From NCBI GenBank assembly GCA_030596465.1, contig JAUVJW010000097.1, positions 1 to 7,048 on the forward strand: DNA of 7,048 bases. The letters are read 5' to 3'. Under the pieces are notes generated by a model. It had not been told where the DNA came from and made no database searches. It saw nothing but the letters and a program-made list of their open reading frames with translations. Numbering within the stretch: the stretch's first letter is position 1; each line of letters begins with the position of its first letter. The stretch is from Candidatus Fermentibacteraceae bacterium. Lineage in GTDB: Bacteria > Fermentibacterota > Fermentibacteria > Fermentibacterales > JCC-6. Position numbers and translations under genes: made by a program. Below are positions 6,712 through 7,048 of this stretch, piece after piece.

Positions 6712-7048
6712 CTACACAAGACCGCGAAGCTGGGCAGCATTGGCTACCCTGTCGATGGCGATCATATAAGCTGCATCACGCATATAGACTGCCTGACCCT
6801 CTGCGAGGTCAGCGACAGCGTGGAATGCAGTTGTCATTTTTGTGTCGAGCTTGGAGAGAACTTCGTCTTTCTCCCAGTAGTAGTTCATGTTGTTTTGAAC
6901 CTGCTCGAAGTAGGAGCAGGTTACTCCGCCGGCGTTGCAGAGGAAATCAGGAATAACAAAGATACCTCTCTCGCTGAGAACCGCATCGGCTTCCGGAGTT
7001 GTAGGGCCATTCGCGCCCTCTGCGACAACCTTGACTCTTGAATGTATC
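6712..7048 (-). CDS. Second glutamate dehydrogenase, RocG/archaeal-type (C-terminal 111 residues only)
   Basis: The frame runs from the window edge to TAG at 6712; the N-terminus, including the substrate lysines and most of the nucleotide-binding fold, lies outside. The visible part carries VVAEGANGPTTPEAD, GIFVIPDFLCNAGGVT, SYFEQVQN and YMRDAAYMIAIDRVANA, which is the C-terminal signature of the roughly 415-residue glutamate/leucine/phenylalanine dehydrogenase group (Bacillus RocG/GudB and archaeal enzymes). It differs clearly from the GdhA at 2834-4186, whose equivalent segment reads SEGANMPT and NAGGVATSG. Family members deaminate glutamate or form it, using NAD or NADP; the cofactor cannot be judged from this fragment. 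Members acting on leucine or phenylalanine exist, but the NGPTTPEAD and PDFLCNAGGV motifs favour glutamate. A strong terminator follows, so it ends its own transcript. Confidence 0.93.
   Translation of the reverse strand, partial: IHSRVKVVAEGANGPTTPEADAVLSERGIFVIPDFLCNAGGVTCSYFEQVQNNMNYYWEKDEVLSKLDTKMTTAFHAVADLAEGQAVYMRDAAYMIAIDRVANAAQLRGLV

Noticed and set aside
6582..7041. Plus-strand frames over the second dehydrogenase and the gap before it
   Set aside because: They run antisense through the dehydrogenase C-terminus and through the terminator hairpin; no family resemblance.

Overview
The window is 7,048 bases of dense bacterial sequence with moderate G+C, standard code and clear Shine-Dalgarno sites. 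It holds four genes, two cut by the window edges. In order they are: a minus-strand receiver/dikinase-type ATP-grasp fusion (1-2593, C-terminus cut off), a plus-strand glutamate dehydrogenase of the E. coli GdhA type (2834-4186), a complete minus-strand ATP-grasp (PEP/pyruvate-binding) protein of 778 residues (4252-6588), and the last 111 residues of a second, different glutamate dehydrogenase on the minus strand (6712-7048).

Fusions of the dikinase ATP-binding domain to receiver-like or GRWGS-type C-terminal modules recall proteins I associate with the Bacteroidetes/FCB side of the bacterial tree and its uncultured relatives. The two glutamate dehydrogenases fit an amino-acid-using or fermentative lifestyle. 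Both points are low-confidence inference; nothing here fixes a phylum. No mobile element, CRISPR array, tRNA or rRNA was seen.

Layout: the first two genes diverge from a 240-base intergenic region (2594-2833). It holds a good minus-strand promoter candidate, a weaker plus-strand one, an inverted repeat and a short tandem repeat before the gdhA ribosome binding site. gdhA and the 778-residue gene converge on a perfect 13-bp hairpin terminator (4211-4242). The second dehydrogenase and the 778-residue gene point the same way but are separated by a strong terminator (6659-6693), so the latter probably has its own promoter in the 70 bases before its start.

How they may work together: gdhA should carry out NADPH-linked assimilation of ammonia into glutamate (cofactor inferred), while the second enzyme belongs to the RocG/archaeal-type group, often catabolic. 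Each is next to a protein that has the ATP-binding half of pyruvate phosphate dikinase/PEP synthase with its ATP-site residues intact. The complete one lacks the phosphohistidine and PEP/pyruvate barrel domains, so it cannot be a normal dikinase. Its partner carries a degenerate and an apparently intact receiver domain. The alternation of two dehydrogenases with two dikinase-like proteins of unknown role is the most interesting aspect of the window; a link between carbon/energy sensing and nitrogen metabolism is a hypothesis only.
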